A DNA stretch of 64,000 bases from Brachionus rotundiformis. Taxonomy: Eukaryota; Rotifera; Eurotatoria; Ploima; Brachionidae. The translations under genes and the position numbers were made by a program. Below the pieces are notes generated by a model. That model worked only from the letters and a program-made list of their open reading frames with translations, was not told the DNA's origin and searched no databases. Shown here in pieces: positions 23,654-34,797 of this stretch; within the stretch, counting starts at the first letter, position 1, and every line of letters begins with the position of its first letter. Where the stretch lies: assembly GCA_016802295.1 (NCBI GenBank), contig JAESIW010000065.1:124001-188000 (forward strand), in the 5' to 3' direction.

Positions 23654-26600
23654 ATGTTTTACGAAATAGAAAAAATAGAAAATCAACTAAAGTGTCCGAA
23701 ATGCTTGTATAAATATGTTTCGCCACGAATTTTACCGTGTGGTAAAAGCATGTGCCAAAATTGCATTGACCAGCTAAGCAATTTCAGTCTTTTAAATTTA
23801 ATTAAATGTCCATTCTGCTACAAAAGCCACCCAGTTCCAGACGAAGGATTTATAATTAATGAGTTTATTGTCAACACCCTAAAGCTCAAACCAGAAAAAG
23901 TGTACCGGTAAGCTAATTACAACTTAAAAAATAATCTGATAAAAAACATCTGGAGCATATTTTTGGCATAAGAAATATGAACCATTGATTATGCTTACTG
24001 TAAGATCGCTGGCATTGTTTTAAATTTAGGCACTTAAGAAAATGCTTTAAATTTAAACTCCAAAATGTTTGTTTTACTCATGTCAATTTTTATTTTTTAC
24101 AATAAGAATTAAATCTTTAAATATGAGAAATTTTTTTCAATACATTTTATTTTAACTAAATTTAACATATTTATTCGGTAATTATACGTTTTTTTGTTTT
24201 TTATTTTAATTTTAGTATCAGTTTTTATTGTTTAGATTTGTTTGAAAATAATTATTTTTCACTCAAATATCAAACAGCAGGATAATTATAACCTTTCCAT
24301 TATTAATTCATTTAGTCTTTAAATTGGAATTTTAATAATTAAATACCTAAAATAATATAAATTTATTTTTTTATCTCTTTTTTAAAATTTTAAAATTACA
24401 TTAATTTCATTCATGAATTTTTAATCATAATTTTTATTAAAGTCTCAAATTTCCGTTTAGCTTACAAAACTTAAAATATAATATTTGAATATAATGCTTA
24501 AAATATAAGCATGACTAACTTAAATTTATTGAAGTTTTTTGCTAAAATTAAAACAAGATACTCATTTATGATGTTTTTAAAAAGTATTATTTAAAAAAAT
24601 GCTTTATTTGTAAATAGAGAATAAAATAAATGTAGCGAGGTGAAAATTGATTTTTCTATTTTTGTGTACCTACTTTTTAAATTGTAATTAAGTCAGCCCA
24701 CACACAATTTCTTTTATTCAAATATTTTATTAAAATATTTTGAATTTAAAATCGAAATAAAAAAGTGTTTGGCTAGTTTCATAAATATTTTTTTACTAAG
24801 ATACAACAAATTTAATTTAATAAACATAGCAATAGTGAACTATATTAAATAAAAAAAGATTATTTACAGATATTAATTCCAGGTGAATTAAAATTAAATT
24901 TTAGTAATAAATATCAAAATTTTATGATTTAAATTATTTTCAATATTTTAGGCTAAAAAATATTAATATTTATCTAATGTTTGATAAGCAAAAAAATAAA
25001 AATAAAATCATTATTTATTAATAATTAATTTGCTCTATCAGCTTATTGACTTGTTATTTCAGAATTCATTAAACCATCTCTAAATATACATTACATTTAA
25101 ATTTTAGTTTTTTTGATAAATTAATTTTTCTTCAATTTATTTCAACAATAACTAAATTTATTAATAAAGTTAGACTTTTTTTAATTTATATTTTAAATAA
25201 ATCTGAACATTTAAAAATTTAAAAATCTTTTACATAGCGAAGATAATCCATACTTCTGCAGACATTCAACCTTTTCTATTCAAAAACTTTGGTACCTTGT
25301 GTTATCATTTTAAAAATATATTAGTTCGTAGCTGTAATAAGTTCGAAATCAAACAATATATTTCTTTAAACAGTTAAATTAAGAAATTAAAGTTAATTTA
25401 TTTGTCACTAATAAGATTGTGTGATGCACTCTTGGCAAGTTTTTGGAAGAAAATTTATGCCATCTATCTGACCATGAATTATTTCTTATATGCTTGAATT
25501 AAACCTCTCTTTATAGGACGATCTTGAGATCACGAAAAATTAAAATCACAACTATAAACTATTTTATTATTAATTATTTTAAATACTAATTAAAAATTTC
25601 AATTAATTGTTTGAGGATTTTTTACGCCAAAAGTGGTTTGAATAACTTGTCTAAAATAGGCAATTCAAATATTTTCAACTCCCAGATTTTTTCCAGGATA
25701 AATTTATTAAATAAGCAATAATTTATTTGATTTTAAAAAAAAAATTATGAAAATGATTGTCATAAGATAAGCAAAATTGATTGTTCCACATTTTTTAAAA
25801 ATGCAAAATTTAAATCTATCTAATTTGTTTTTATCCTATTAAGATGTGCATCTTACGAAAAGTTTGACAATTTATTGATCGAAATAGAAAAGGATTTAAG
25901 AGAAATTCAAAGTAGACTTAACTACCCAGAAGACAAAATAAAGACCTATTGTGACCACATTCGAAATCAGATTGATTTAAATACGGAAAAATTGATAGAA
26001 AAACTAAATAATTATCGTGATAAACTTTTAGATGAGTTGACAGTATATGAAAAAAATTGCTTGGAAAATCTAAATCGAATCGAACGTAAAGACTTTTTTC
26101 TCAAATTGTTAAGCGAAAATACGCGTAAACTGGAGTTTTATTCAAATTATTTGAACAAAAGTCGAATTGATGAAGATAGTGTCAAAGATATGATGGAACA
26201 AGCTAAACTTCAAGAGTACAAGATTAAGAATAATATACAAATTTTGAATGCATTAATATTTGGCAAGAATTTTATCAATTATGAAGAACCATCCAAACAG
26301 TTAGACCAATATTTCTTAGGGCGTTTATTCTATGAGGACTTGTCCCAAATGAACGATATAGCTGACATTGACCGAATAGCCAATTCACAAATCGAAAAGA
26401 CATTGCAGTACCAGGACAAAATTATCGACTTTGCCTTGTCCATTCAGGACAGATACTTGTTGGTTATTGGACAATGTCTGAAAATGATTGATGATCAATC
26501 AAATGACATAGTTGAAATTCGATTTGACTCAACACCGGATTTTGTATCCCATAACCTGAAAGATTCTATTTTGGTGCAGCATCGGCGATGCTTGTGGAGA

Positions 26601-27200
26601 AATGACAGACGAGAAATAAGCCAAGCTTTTACGCTAAGTGTCTACGACTTTAATTTGAATCTGAAAGAGGAAATAATGGTAGAAACCAAAATTTTAAACT
26701 GTGTCACCAATCAAAATAACATTTTTGTTCAATGTGAGAAAACGAACATGGTGTCAGTGTACACATGGGATTTGGTCAAAATAATAACCATAGGACAAAA
26801 TTTATATGCGGATAGAGCCTATTTTTTTAAAGATTTTATCCTAGAAGCAGTCAAATATGACAATATGTATTTCAGAAAGAGAACAGCTGATGAAGAAGGT
26901 GACTACTGGGTTCGTGTAGTGTCGCTCTCAAGTGGCGATCTATTGCATGAATTTTATCTAAATTGTAGATTTGAGATTTTTTTTATTGACGCCTTGTCAA
27001 GAAGCATTGTAGTTGACCCAGTATTTTCGATTCTGAGAATCTACGATAAACCAAATAGTAAATCAAATCAAGCCGAATTACTTCTAGAAAGAGAGATTGA
27101 CTTGAAAAATTGCAATGGGTTTAAAATGACATTGGATGGAAAGTTTTTTTTCATCAAAGACAGAAAATATGTTCAATATTATCAATTTTCTACATTCTAA
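23654..27200 (+). CDS. RING-finger, coiled-coil, propeller-like protein (TRIM-like)
   Basis: Probable E3 ubiquitin ligase or relative. Exons 23654-23907 and 25844-27200 join in frame (codon CG/A) through a 1936-bp intron to give 536 residues. The RING has Cys14, Cys17, Cys29, Cys34, Cys37, Cys52 and Cys55, but CGKSMC stands where C-G-H-x-x-C is usual, so the histidine ligand is replaced by Lys31. There is no B-box. Residues about 85-230 are charged and helical (coiled coil). The C-terminal 300 residues have repeated beta-strand blocks with hydrophobic-aromatic patterning, as in WD/NHL-like propellers, but without clear repeat signatures. A TTATCTTTAG acceptor-like site precedes the start codon. 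Substrate and pathway are unknown. A further exon inside the long intron is possible, but the frame does not need one. Confidence 0.72.
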
Positions 27201-28751
27201 TATGCACCAACTTTAAAGCTGGACTGAAACTAAAATAGACTAGATATATTTAAAAAGAGTTCATTCTCTAAAAAAAATTTAGAATAGATTACTGAGGTAA
27301 GCATGCAAATTTCTAGTCAGTGACAATTTTTCTTTTTTTTTTGGTTTCCAGAATAGACGCCTTGCTTTGAGGTAACACTTTTAGTAATAAATATTTTTTT
27401 AGTAACTGATGTGTTTTATCTTTGTAGTTTTAGACTAAGAAATAAGGTGATCTTTTTTAAGAATATTAAATAAATAAACAATTTAAAAAATTATGGCTTT
27501 TTTTATTTTAAATTTTAAATACTAATCGGATCCTTACTTTAAAATCAAAATCAAATAAACATATTTGCTTTGAATGTTACATGGTTCAAATCAAGGTAAG
27601 GTGTTCAACAAATTGATAATTTGACAGAAACTGGATTCCCAAGCTCGCAGAGATATATAAATTATTAATCTTTGTAAAGTCAGGTTCTGAGCTTTGATTG
27701 TCTTGGAATAAGTGCTTGTTAATAATGCTGGTTCTGGTAAAATTAAAATTTGCTGTATACATTTACAAGCTTCTCATCAGATTTTCTTTCCAACACCACA
27801 GTTCTAATACAAAATGAATGTAAGAAAAATTTAGTGTTTTTTTTATTATTTTTCAATTATCTATTTAGGTTTATTTTTTTGGCCATAATCTAACGCTTAT
27901 GCATTGCAATAAACTACTATACTAATAAAGTTATACTGAATCAAATATAAAAATGATTAAAATAATTTTAATTGGAAAAAATATATTAAAAAAATATTAA
28001 ATAACAATTATTTCGAATAATTTCAAATTAAACACGTTTACTTTAAATTGACAAAAAAAAATGGATAGTGTTTATGTTTTCTTTTATTTGACAGTGGAAT
28101 TAAATTGATCTTTTTAATGATAAAATTTATAAATACAAAATCTTTTTCAATTGATCTTTTTCAAAAAATTTTTCATTAATTTTAAAAATATAAATATGCA
28201 ATTTTTAGTATGGATAAAGGTTAAATTTTTAAATTTCTAAATAAAAAATTGAATTAATTTGTTTAAAAAGTGAATAAAATTTTGACAGTTGTTGATTTTA
28301 ATTTTAAAAATAACAATAATTTCATACTTATATTTAAATACTCTTAAATTAAATTTCAAAATATTTGATAATATTTTAGTAAGTCTTAAGCAATTTTTCT
28401 TCGAGATGGGCATAAACCAACAAAGTAAGCTTTGATCTTTTCTTTACTTATTTTTCTGAACCAATTCATTAATTAATAACATTTAATTAAAGTTTCGAAT
28501 ATATCTAGTAAAAATTCCTATCTAACTCAAGAGAGTCTCTTTAATTTAGCATCTTTAGACAAGTAGAATTTCAATGCTTAATCAAACATTTTTTAATTTG
28601 TTCTTAAGAAACGATTTTATAAGAGATTGGTTAGAAAACGTCGAGATTCATGTGAGATTTTGATAAAAGCAGTTAATAATTAAAAATTTTTTAATTAATT
28701 TCAAAGGATGAAAATACGATTAAAAAATTAAAAGCATTAAATGAAAAAAAA
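27201..28751. other. Intergenic region, no gene seen
   Basis: AT-rich, without open frames of note. It is the 3' flank of the RING gene and the 5' flank of the small gene at 28752. Nothing else recognised. Confidence 0.55.
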
Positions 28752-29132
28752 ATGGATAACTCTCTTGGTGAATTGAATTTAATCGGTCATTTAGCCGGTG
28801 ATAATTTGGAACATTTTCCTGACGAGGACACACGATTGAGCCAGATAGATTCGGAAAAAGATAGTCATAAATTGAATAATACCTCACAGTCAAATAAAAA
28901 TAGGACATTAGATGTGGATGATATGTCTGATGATGAAATCTTATCAAATTTAAGTCATACAAAAAATCCAATTGAAAAAGAACACTCTTATCGTGATAAA
29001 TTTAAAGATTATATGCAATGCTTGATTCACAAAGAAATGATAACGCCTGAAAAAATAATCTATTTGAAACAAATAAAAAGTCAGCCAAAAAGACTAGATC
29101 CATTACGGGCATTTTTGCTTAAAAAAAAATAA
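28752..29132 (+). CDS. Small acidic-to-basic protein, unrecognised
   Basis: 126 residues in one exon, starting at an ATG after an A-rich leader. The first 80 residues are acidic and polar (LEHFPDEDTRLSQID, DVDDMSDDEILSNL); the last 45 are basic and helical (YRDKFKDYMQCLIHKEM, EKIIYLKQIKSQPKR) and end in LRAFLLKKK. No signal peptide or membrane segment. Length and codon content make chance unlikely. I do not recognise the family. It converges with the FG-GAP gene, with 312 bp between the two stops. Confidence 0.6.
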   Translation: MDNSLGELNLIGHLAGDNLEHFPDEDTRLSQIDSEKDSHKLNNTSQSNKNRTLDVDDMSDDEILSNLSHTKNPIEKEHSYRDKFKDYMQCLIHKEMITPEKIIYLKQIKSQPKRLDPLRAFLLKKK

Positions 29133-29444
29133 AATTTAATAGTAAGAGTAAGCATTTAAAATTTTTTCCTGTATTGTATATTTGTTATGTCATAATTTAA
29201 TGTTTTCCTAATAAAATTTCTTTTGAAGAGTTTTAGTTTATTTAGAAGCGATGACTACCTATGATAAACCCAAATTTTAAATTAGAATTTATTCTGGCAA
29301 ATTGAAGTAACCATCAAATTGTAATGATTATAATCATATAACATTATGAAAATAAAGCTTTAAATATATATATAATAAAATTAGAATAGGATTTTAAATA
29401 GAATTTATTTGAATAAAATAGGAAAAAAATAAAACTATCAAAAA

Positions 29445-30758
29445 TTAATTTTGGTACCGAGACCTGCGATTTTTAATATTCTCCAAAGTATATATATAAC
29501 ATGTGTTATTTTCATAAATTGGGATAATGAATTCATTAATGCCATCGCCGTTTATATCAGAAATATCTGTTCCACCAATTGTATATCCTGAATAAAGCTT
29601 AGACCAAATTAAGTTGTATTGAACTGGGTTAGTGTCCAATGGTTCGAATAAATAAGCTTTTTCAGCCCCATCGCCACTTACCAAAATGTATGGTCGTGAT
29701 TTGTTTTCTTCGTTCAAATTTGGATAAAAAGCTTTGGCCCCTCCAGGTGCAGCCTGTTGAATACCCGTCTTAAGAACCGGAAAGTTATTGTAGATCAAAT
29801 GGTAACTCCACTTAGAAGTTCTCACATTTGTTCCTTCCATTCTGTAATAAAAAAGTCTCCCTTCTGGTTTATCCTTGTTACCTTGATGATTGGTTGCCAA
29901 TATTTCCTTGTTTCCATTTTTATCCAAATCGATTACTTTGACTTCAAACAACTTTCCCGCTTCCGAGTCAATCGTTTTAACTTTTACATTTCCATTTATA
30001 AAACTATTATCTGGCTCATCTGAATAAATCAAATTTATTTTGGCTATAAAAAAACCAGCTACTATAATCTCAAAGCGACCATCATCGTCTAAATCAGCCA
30101 CATCAAAAAAAATGTCACAAGCATCATTAAGAATTACTTTCTCGAAATAAAGTTTGGACTCAGGATCTTGAATAAAAGCTACCAGCTGAGTCTGTGTTTT
30201 GCCAATCAATGGCTTATAGCTTCTACAAGTTAAAATATCGGTTTTATTATCACCGGATACATCCACTAGCTTAACTCGATGATAAAACCACTTTGTTTTA
30301 CCTTGAGAGTTTAGAGTTATTTCATAAGGAGGATTTTCAGTCACTTGGGACCTATCTTTGCTGGTAAAATGGTAATAAAAAATTCCGCCATTTTCTTTAG
30401 TTGGAACTAAGAACCCTCCAGGTACAATTAATCCACCATATGGATCAGACGAGTCGTTCAAAAGTGATTCATTGGTATAACTTATTTCATTAGGCCAAAC
30501 AAGATTTTTGTTGTCTAATTGGACTGGATTTGATGTACCATTTGGACTAAAATAGGAATAATATGAAACAAAGTCCTTGCTAAATGGTGCTCCATTGAAT
30601 GAGCTGATGGCCAAGTGATATCTATTTTGCTGCAACGAAGGAATAAAAGTAGCAAATGCTGGTTTCTCAATGCTTATTGTTTTGAGCAATTTTGGCATAT
30701 AAATCGCTTTTGTCACGTTTATTATTAGGTAAACTAGCAAAAGAGCCTGCTTCATCAT
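29445..30758 (-). CDS. Secreted FG-GAP/VCBS-repeat protein, intronless
   Basis: 437 residues. An N-terminal hydrophobic signal (MKQALLLVYLIINVTKA) indicates secretion. Four Asp-rich calcium-binding loops of the FG-GAP/VCBS type are visible: DVSGDNKTD (166-174), DLDDDGRFE (222-230), DLDKNGNKE (277-285) and DINGDGINE (401-409), each followed by hydrophobic strand residues. This fits a seven-bladed beta-propeller like those of integrin alpha chains, but there is no transmembrane segment. NGT, NES and NKS/NKT sequons suggest glycosylation. Ligand and role are unknown; the arrangement resembles stand-alone VCBS proteins of microbes and algae more than ITFG proteins. The second Met could equally be the start. 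Confidence 0.8.
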   Translation of the reverse strand: MMKQALLLVYLIINVTKAIYMPKLLKTISIEKPAFATFIPSLQQNRYHLAISSFNGAPFSKDFVSYYSYFSPNGTSNPVQLDNKNLVWPNEISYTNESLLNDSSDPYGGLIVPGGFLVPTKENGGIFYYHFTSKDRSQVTENPPYEITLNSQGKTKWFYHRVKLVDVSGDNKTDILTCRSYKPLIGKTQTQLVAFIQDPESKLYFEKVILNDACDIFFDVADLDDDGRFEIIVAGFFIAKINLIYSDEPDNSFINGNVKVKTIDSEAGKLFEVKVIDLDKNGNKEILATNHQGNKDKPEGRLFYYRMEGTNVRTSKWSYHLIYNNFPVLKTGIQQAAPGGAKAFYPNLNEENKSRPYILVSGDGAEKAYLFEPLDTNPVQYNLIWSKLYSGYTIGGTDISDINGDGINEFIIPIYENNTCYIYTLENIKNRRSRYQN

Positions 30759-30945
30759 TTTTTAAATTTTATTTTTGTATTTGAAAATAAAACGATTTTA
30801 ATATTAATTATAAATTATCTAATCGAAAGAACCACGTTCTTTCTCGTGTTTAAAATCGTTTTATTTATCATTTGAATCATAATTTTTTTAAAACTAAAAA
30901 CAACAAAATATAATAATTTATTAAAAAGAGAAAAAAGAAATTCTT

Positions 30946-31719
30946 TTAAATTCTCAAGCATCTTTTAAATCTTATCTTTTCGAAACGAGTTTCGAGCTCC
31001 CTCGATTTTACTTTAGAATTGATCATATGATTTCTTCGTATGAGTTCTCTTATGTTATTAGGCAATTTCGATTGATTCTCGGCCATTTTATACTTTTGGG
31101 CTATGTCAAATTTTTCGATTTGATCAAACAAAACATTGCTACAATAGGGCACTGGGCTATTGGTAAGCTTAATGGACTCGGTTTTAAAATAAATTTTTTT
31201 CCTTAGATCCTTGAGGTCAGTAAAAAAGTTCTCGGACGAATTTTTCTTATCACATTTTATCCCATTAAGCTCATCATTTCTAGCGGATGACTTGCGTTTT
31301 TGGAGAAAATCATTACTAAATTCTGGATTGGGAGATGTACAAAATGGTACTGAAAAATGGCTTGAATCAATAAAATTACTGTCAACCAAATTTTCGATAT
31401 TTTTTTCTCGTTTGTACTTTAGCTTTTCATGTAACAAGACGGTAATAAGTCCCGTACGGGCACTCGATTTGTTTTGTATCACCTGAGCCGTTCTGCCAGA
31501 TGATTGCGAACACTGGTCACACTTGTCCAAATGTAATGCAACACAATTCCGGCATATTACACCTTTAAAGCGGATGGGCTTTTGCAGCTCATTTTCATCA
31601 GGAGCCGAATCCGGCAGGTTCATAAGTTTTACAATGTTCACCCGCTTTTTTGGTCCTTTGACATAAAAGCTGTCAATTATGTTGCTGATTTCATAACCAG
31701 TCAGGCTAGCCTCAACCAT
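30946..31719 (-). CDS. Unrecognised basic protein with a Cys cluster
   Basis: 257 residues in one exon. Residues about 5-35 (GYEISNIIDSFYV...VNIVKLMNL) look like a degenerate EF-hand helix-loop-helix. A Cys/His cluster follows (CRNCVALHLDKCDQC), which could bind zinc. The rest is polar and basic, ending FEKIRFKRCLRI. The frame is open upstream of the chosen ATG for about 20 codons with coding-like composition, so the true start or a preceding exon could lie further 5'. Family not recognised. The neighbouring FG-GAP gene starts 187 bp downstream on the same strand. Confidence 0.65.
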   Translation of the reverse strand: MVEASLTGYEISNIIDSFYVKGPKKRVNIVKLMNLPDSAPDENELQKPIRFKGVICRNCVALHLDKCDQCSQSSGRTAQVIQNKSSARTGLITVLLHEKLKYKREKNIENLVDSNFIDSSHFSVPFCTSPNPEFSNDFLQKRKSSARNDELNGIKCDKKNSSENFFTDLKDLRKKIYFKTESIKLTNSPVPYCSNVLFDQIEKFDIAQKYKMAENQSKLPNNIRELIRRNHMINSKVKSRELETRFEKIRFKRCLRI

Positions 31720-33357
31720 TTTGTGAGCCGAAATTGTCTTTGAAAGTGTCTTGTTCCGGAATTTAAGCTTTGGTTAAATGTTTGGTTACTTTTATTCCTG
31801 GAACATTAAGTAAGAAGTAAATTACAATATTTCCGTTTTCAGGCAAGCAGATTGCAGTTTTGAATCTGAATAAAAAATCAAAATTTAAATCCTTAAAAGT
31901 GACATTTTTTTGCTATAAGTCTGGAAAAAAATATAAAGGTGAGTTGACATCACGAAAATGTTGACAGAATTTTAAATTTTAGATAAAGCTTCTAGTTAGT
32001 TTGTGAATAATTCAGACTCAAACTGTTAATTCCACTCAAAGCTTCAAGTATATATTGAGTCTCTTTTTAAACAAACTTTAATTTAAAATTAAAAACTTAA
32101 TTAGTTAGTATTTTCATAATTTATCGGAAATAAGAATTAAATAAACAGATTTGTTAATTTTATTGGAAAAATTTACTTAAATTTTAATCTAATAAAATTT
32201 TTATAATTTGATTTTAAGTGACTTTTTGATCAACTTAAAGCAAATAATTCACAAATCTCTAAAGTATTCGTCTCATGTATTTTATTTTTCTATCAACATT
32301 TTAAATTTAAAACTAAAACGAGAGATAAATTAAATCTCGATTAGATTCAATTTAAATTTTTTGATTTAATAAGCTAGTTAAAAGTTTTATTATTTTTACC
32401 TTTGAAAAACTAACAGAAAAGCATTTGATTTTCAATTGTGTACTTAAAAAAATTATTTAAAAAATATTCTTTTTAATTAAACTGTCCAAATAAAAAAAGG
32501 GTTCGATTTTACTTTTGTTTAAATAAAAGAGGTTCTAAAAGAACAAAAATTTTATCCAAATAGAAAAAAAAAACTAAGTTTTCTGGTAAATGTAAATTTA
32601 AATGCTGAATTGTTGCTCCCTTGAATATTAAATTGGAATTGTTTATTTATTAAGTAATAAATAGAAACAAATCTATGAGAAAAAAATAGTATAATATACA
32701 TAACTATGGTAAAAATAAATTTTTGATCTTTATTTTACATTGATTTATAAAGTAGAAAATAAATTTTTAGCCGACAAATAATTATCTTTTTAATAATTTT
32801 GATGCTAAGTAAAATTTTAAGATCATCTAAGCATACTTTTATTTCATTTTCTTCTTAAATTAAACATAATTTTATAATTCAATTAATTAATAAATGTACA
32901 TTCATTTAAGCATAGTTAGATAAAAATGAATTTGATCAATTCTTAAACTAATAAAATAGAAATATAAGCCAATTTGTCTGACTTTCGTTAGTAATTAAGT
33001 TATGATACATTTTTGTTGTGCTTTGAGACAAAAACAACAAGCCAAAAACCATTTAAATTAATTTTAGTGAAAATTTATTGTATTTTAAATAAACTTTTTT
33101 AATAATTATTTCCTGAGTCACTAAAATAAATCTTATTTTCAAAGTTTTGAATTCATAAATATAAAACAAGTGTAGTAAAGTAAAAATCCTATGACGAATA
33201 TTTTTTATCTATGAAATCGAAAACCTAAGTTTTCGCCTAAGGAACCATTAAAATAAATATTATTTTCTAAAAACTTTATTTAGTTCAAACTGTTAGACAA
33301 AAATAACAATACCGAAGGCTATAAAATAAGTCCTAACAAAAATGAGATTTTAAATTG
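31720..33357. other. Intergenic region, no gene seen
   Basis: AT-rich and without significant ORFs. It lies between the 5' end of the gene at 30946-31719 and the 3' end of TTD14-like copy B. Confidence 0.55.
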
Positions 33358-34763
33358 TTAATTATTTTTCTTTGCTGATAAGTTAAACATAGAATAATAT
33401 GAATCATTGGTAATTTCTCGTTCAATTTTAAGAAAACTTGGCAGTAGAATATCATCTTCGGCGGTCCTAAATGACAAAATAATGAGACCACGACAACTTG
33501 GATTACATGGCTCTTCATATATATCGAGTCTGTAATAACGATGACCCCAAATAAAGCATCTCCTACGCTGATAAATGGTGTAATGATTCGAATCGACTGT
33601 TTTCGAGAGTATCTTATTTTGTTTATTTAATATAAAATATACTTTTGAATTACAAAAAAAATTACTGCATATTCTCTTCTATCTATTTGGGTTCTAGTTT
33701 CATTTGGCAAGCCATCTTCATATGTTCTAATGGCATATGAATATGACCAATTGCCTCCTTTGCCACTCTTTCGGATTCTCACCTGAATTGAGTCCGAAGT
33801 AGAAACCAAATAGTTGTGAACCACTGTTAGTTCTTCGAAATTTGGACAAACAGAGTCATCTGGTAGTTCTTTAACTAAAAATTTTCTTTTTCTGTTTCCA
33901 GCATCGAATCCTTTCAGGTTCAATCCGACCCTCTCACACACAGTTTGAAGCGCTTTGGTTACCTTGGTATCAAATACCGTACTATTTCCAATGACATCCA
34001 TGCATGGATGTCCAACCCAGGCTTTGGCGCATCTTTCGTCCAATTCTCGAGCAAGCTCGATTGATTCCGTTCGTGTATTGTTATTTTCTAAAGTATAAAA
34101 CTGCTCAGCTCCATTAGCAGCAGTTACCAAGTGGATTATTTGATCATATCTGTTGTCTCTTAAGTCTACTTCGTTCCATTCAGGATTGCGCATTTTTAAT
34201 ATTTCCCACTCATTATGCACTATGTAGGAGATTGGATCCATTGCACCTCTGTCATAAATAATCATCACATTTTTTTTTGTTGCGTAATTTTTAGCTGTCT
34301 CATTAATGGTATCCTCAATTTGCAATAAGGTCTTGAGCAAATTTTCTTGGAAAACAAGTTTTGCATTTTCATCCAACTCGGCAAAAAAGATTCCCGATGA
34401 CAAAAGTGTGGTTGCCGTCTCGGGTACGCACAACACCTTCCATCCAATATTTTCAAAAAATGTCTTTATCCGATTGATGGACGTAGTCTTTCCTGCACAT
34501 GGTCCACCAGTGAACACTACTCTATGAATCCTTTTCTCGTCATCAGCACTACTCTGATTTGGTTCTTCCACTTTTTCAGACAAAGAAAAGCTAGCTGAAT
34601 TTTGTTGACCATCTAGATTTTTTTTGGACTCATTATTATTTATTTCTGATTTGGTAAGCAAACGTCCATTGTTGTTCTTGAGTATGTTGGAAATAGACTT
34701 AGTGTGATGGACAAGTTTTTCATATTTGTTTTCCACATATAATGTTTCTAATTTGGTATCCAT
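33358..34763 (-). CDS. TTD14-like P-loop protein, copy B (two exons)
   Basis: Paralog of the gene at 16069-18261. Exons 34763-33666 and 33612-33358 join in frame to 450 residues. The Walker A loop GGPCAGKT is at 86-93, followed by LCVPETAT, IIYDRGAMDP, NEVDLRDNRYDQIIHLVTAANGAEQFYTLE, the basic C-terminal block GNRKRKFLVKELPDD, and CFIWGHRYYRLDIYEEPCNPSCRG. Compared with copy A, the N-terminal leader is different in sequence, and three of the four introns are absent; the one kept (53 bp here) interrupts the same C-terminal place after RREYA. I start at 34763: the in-frame Met 12 codons earlier lies inside a strong pyrimidine-CAG acceptor and is unlikely to be in the mRNA. The expected role is a GTP- and lipid-binding trafficking factor, by homology only. 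Confidence 0.9.
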
Positions 34764-34779
34764 TATATGGTAACCTTTT

Positions 34780-34797
34780 CTGAAAGAAAAAGAAAAC
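34780..34797 (-). promoter_or_regulatory. 3' splice-site-like acceptor just upstream of TTD14-like copy B
   Basis: On the minus strand a pure pyrimidine run ends in CAG, 16 bp before the start codon. This is either a 5' UTR intron acceptor or a spliced-leader trans-splice site. It decides the start codon of the downstream gene. Confidence 0.55.

Noticed and set aside
34265..34527. Short frames on both strands inside TTD14-like copy B
   Set aside because: Shadows of the real P-loop coding frame.
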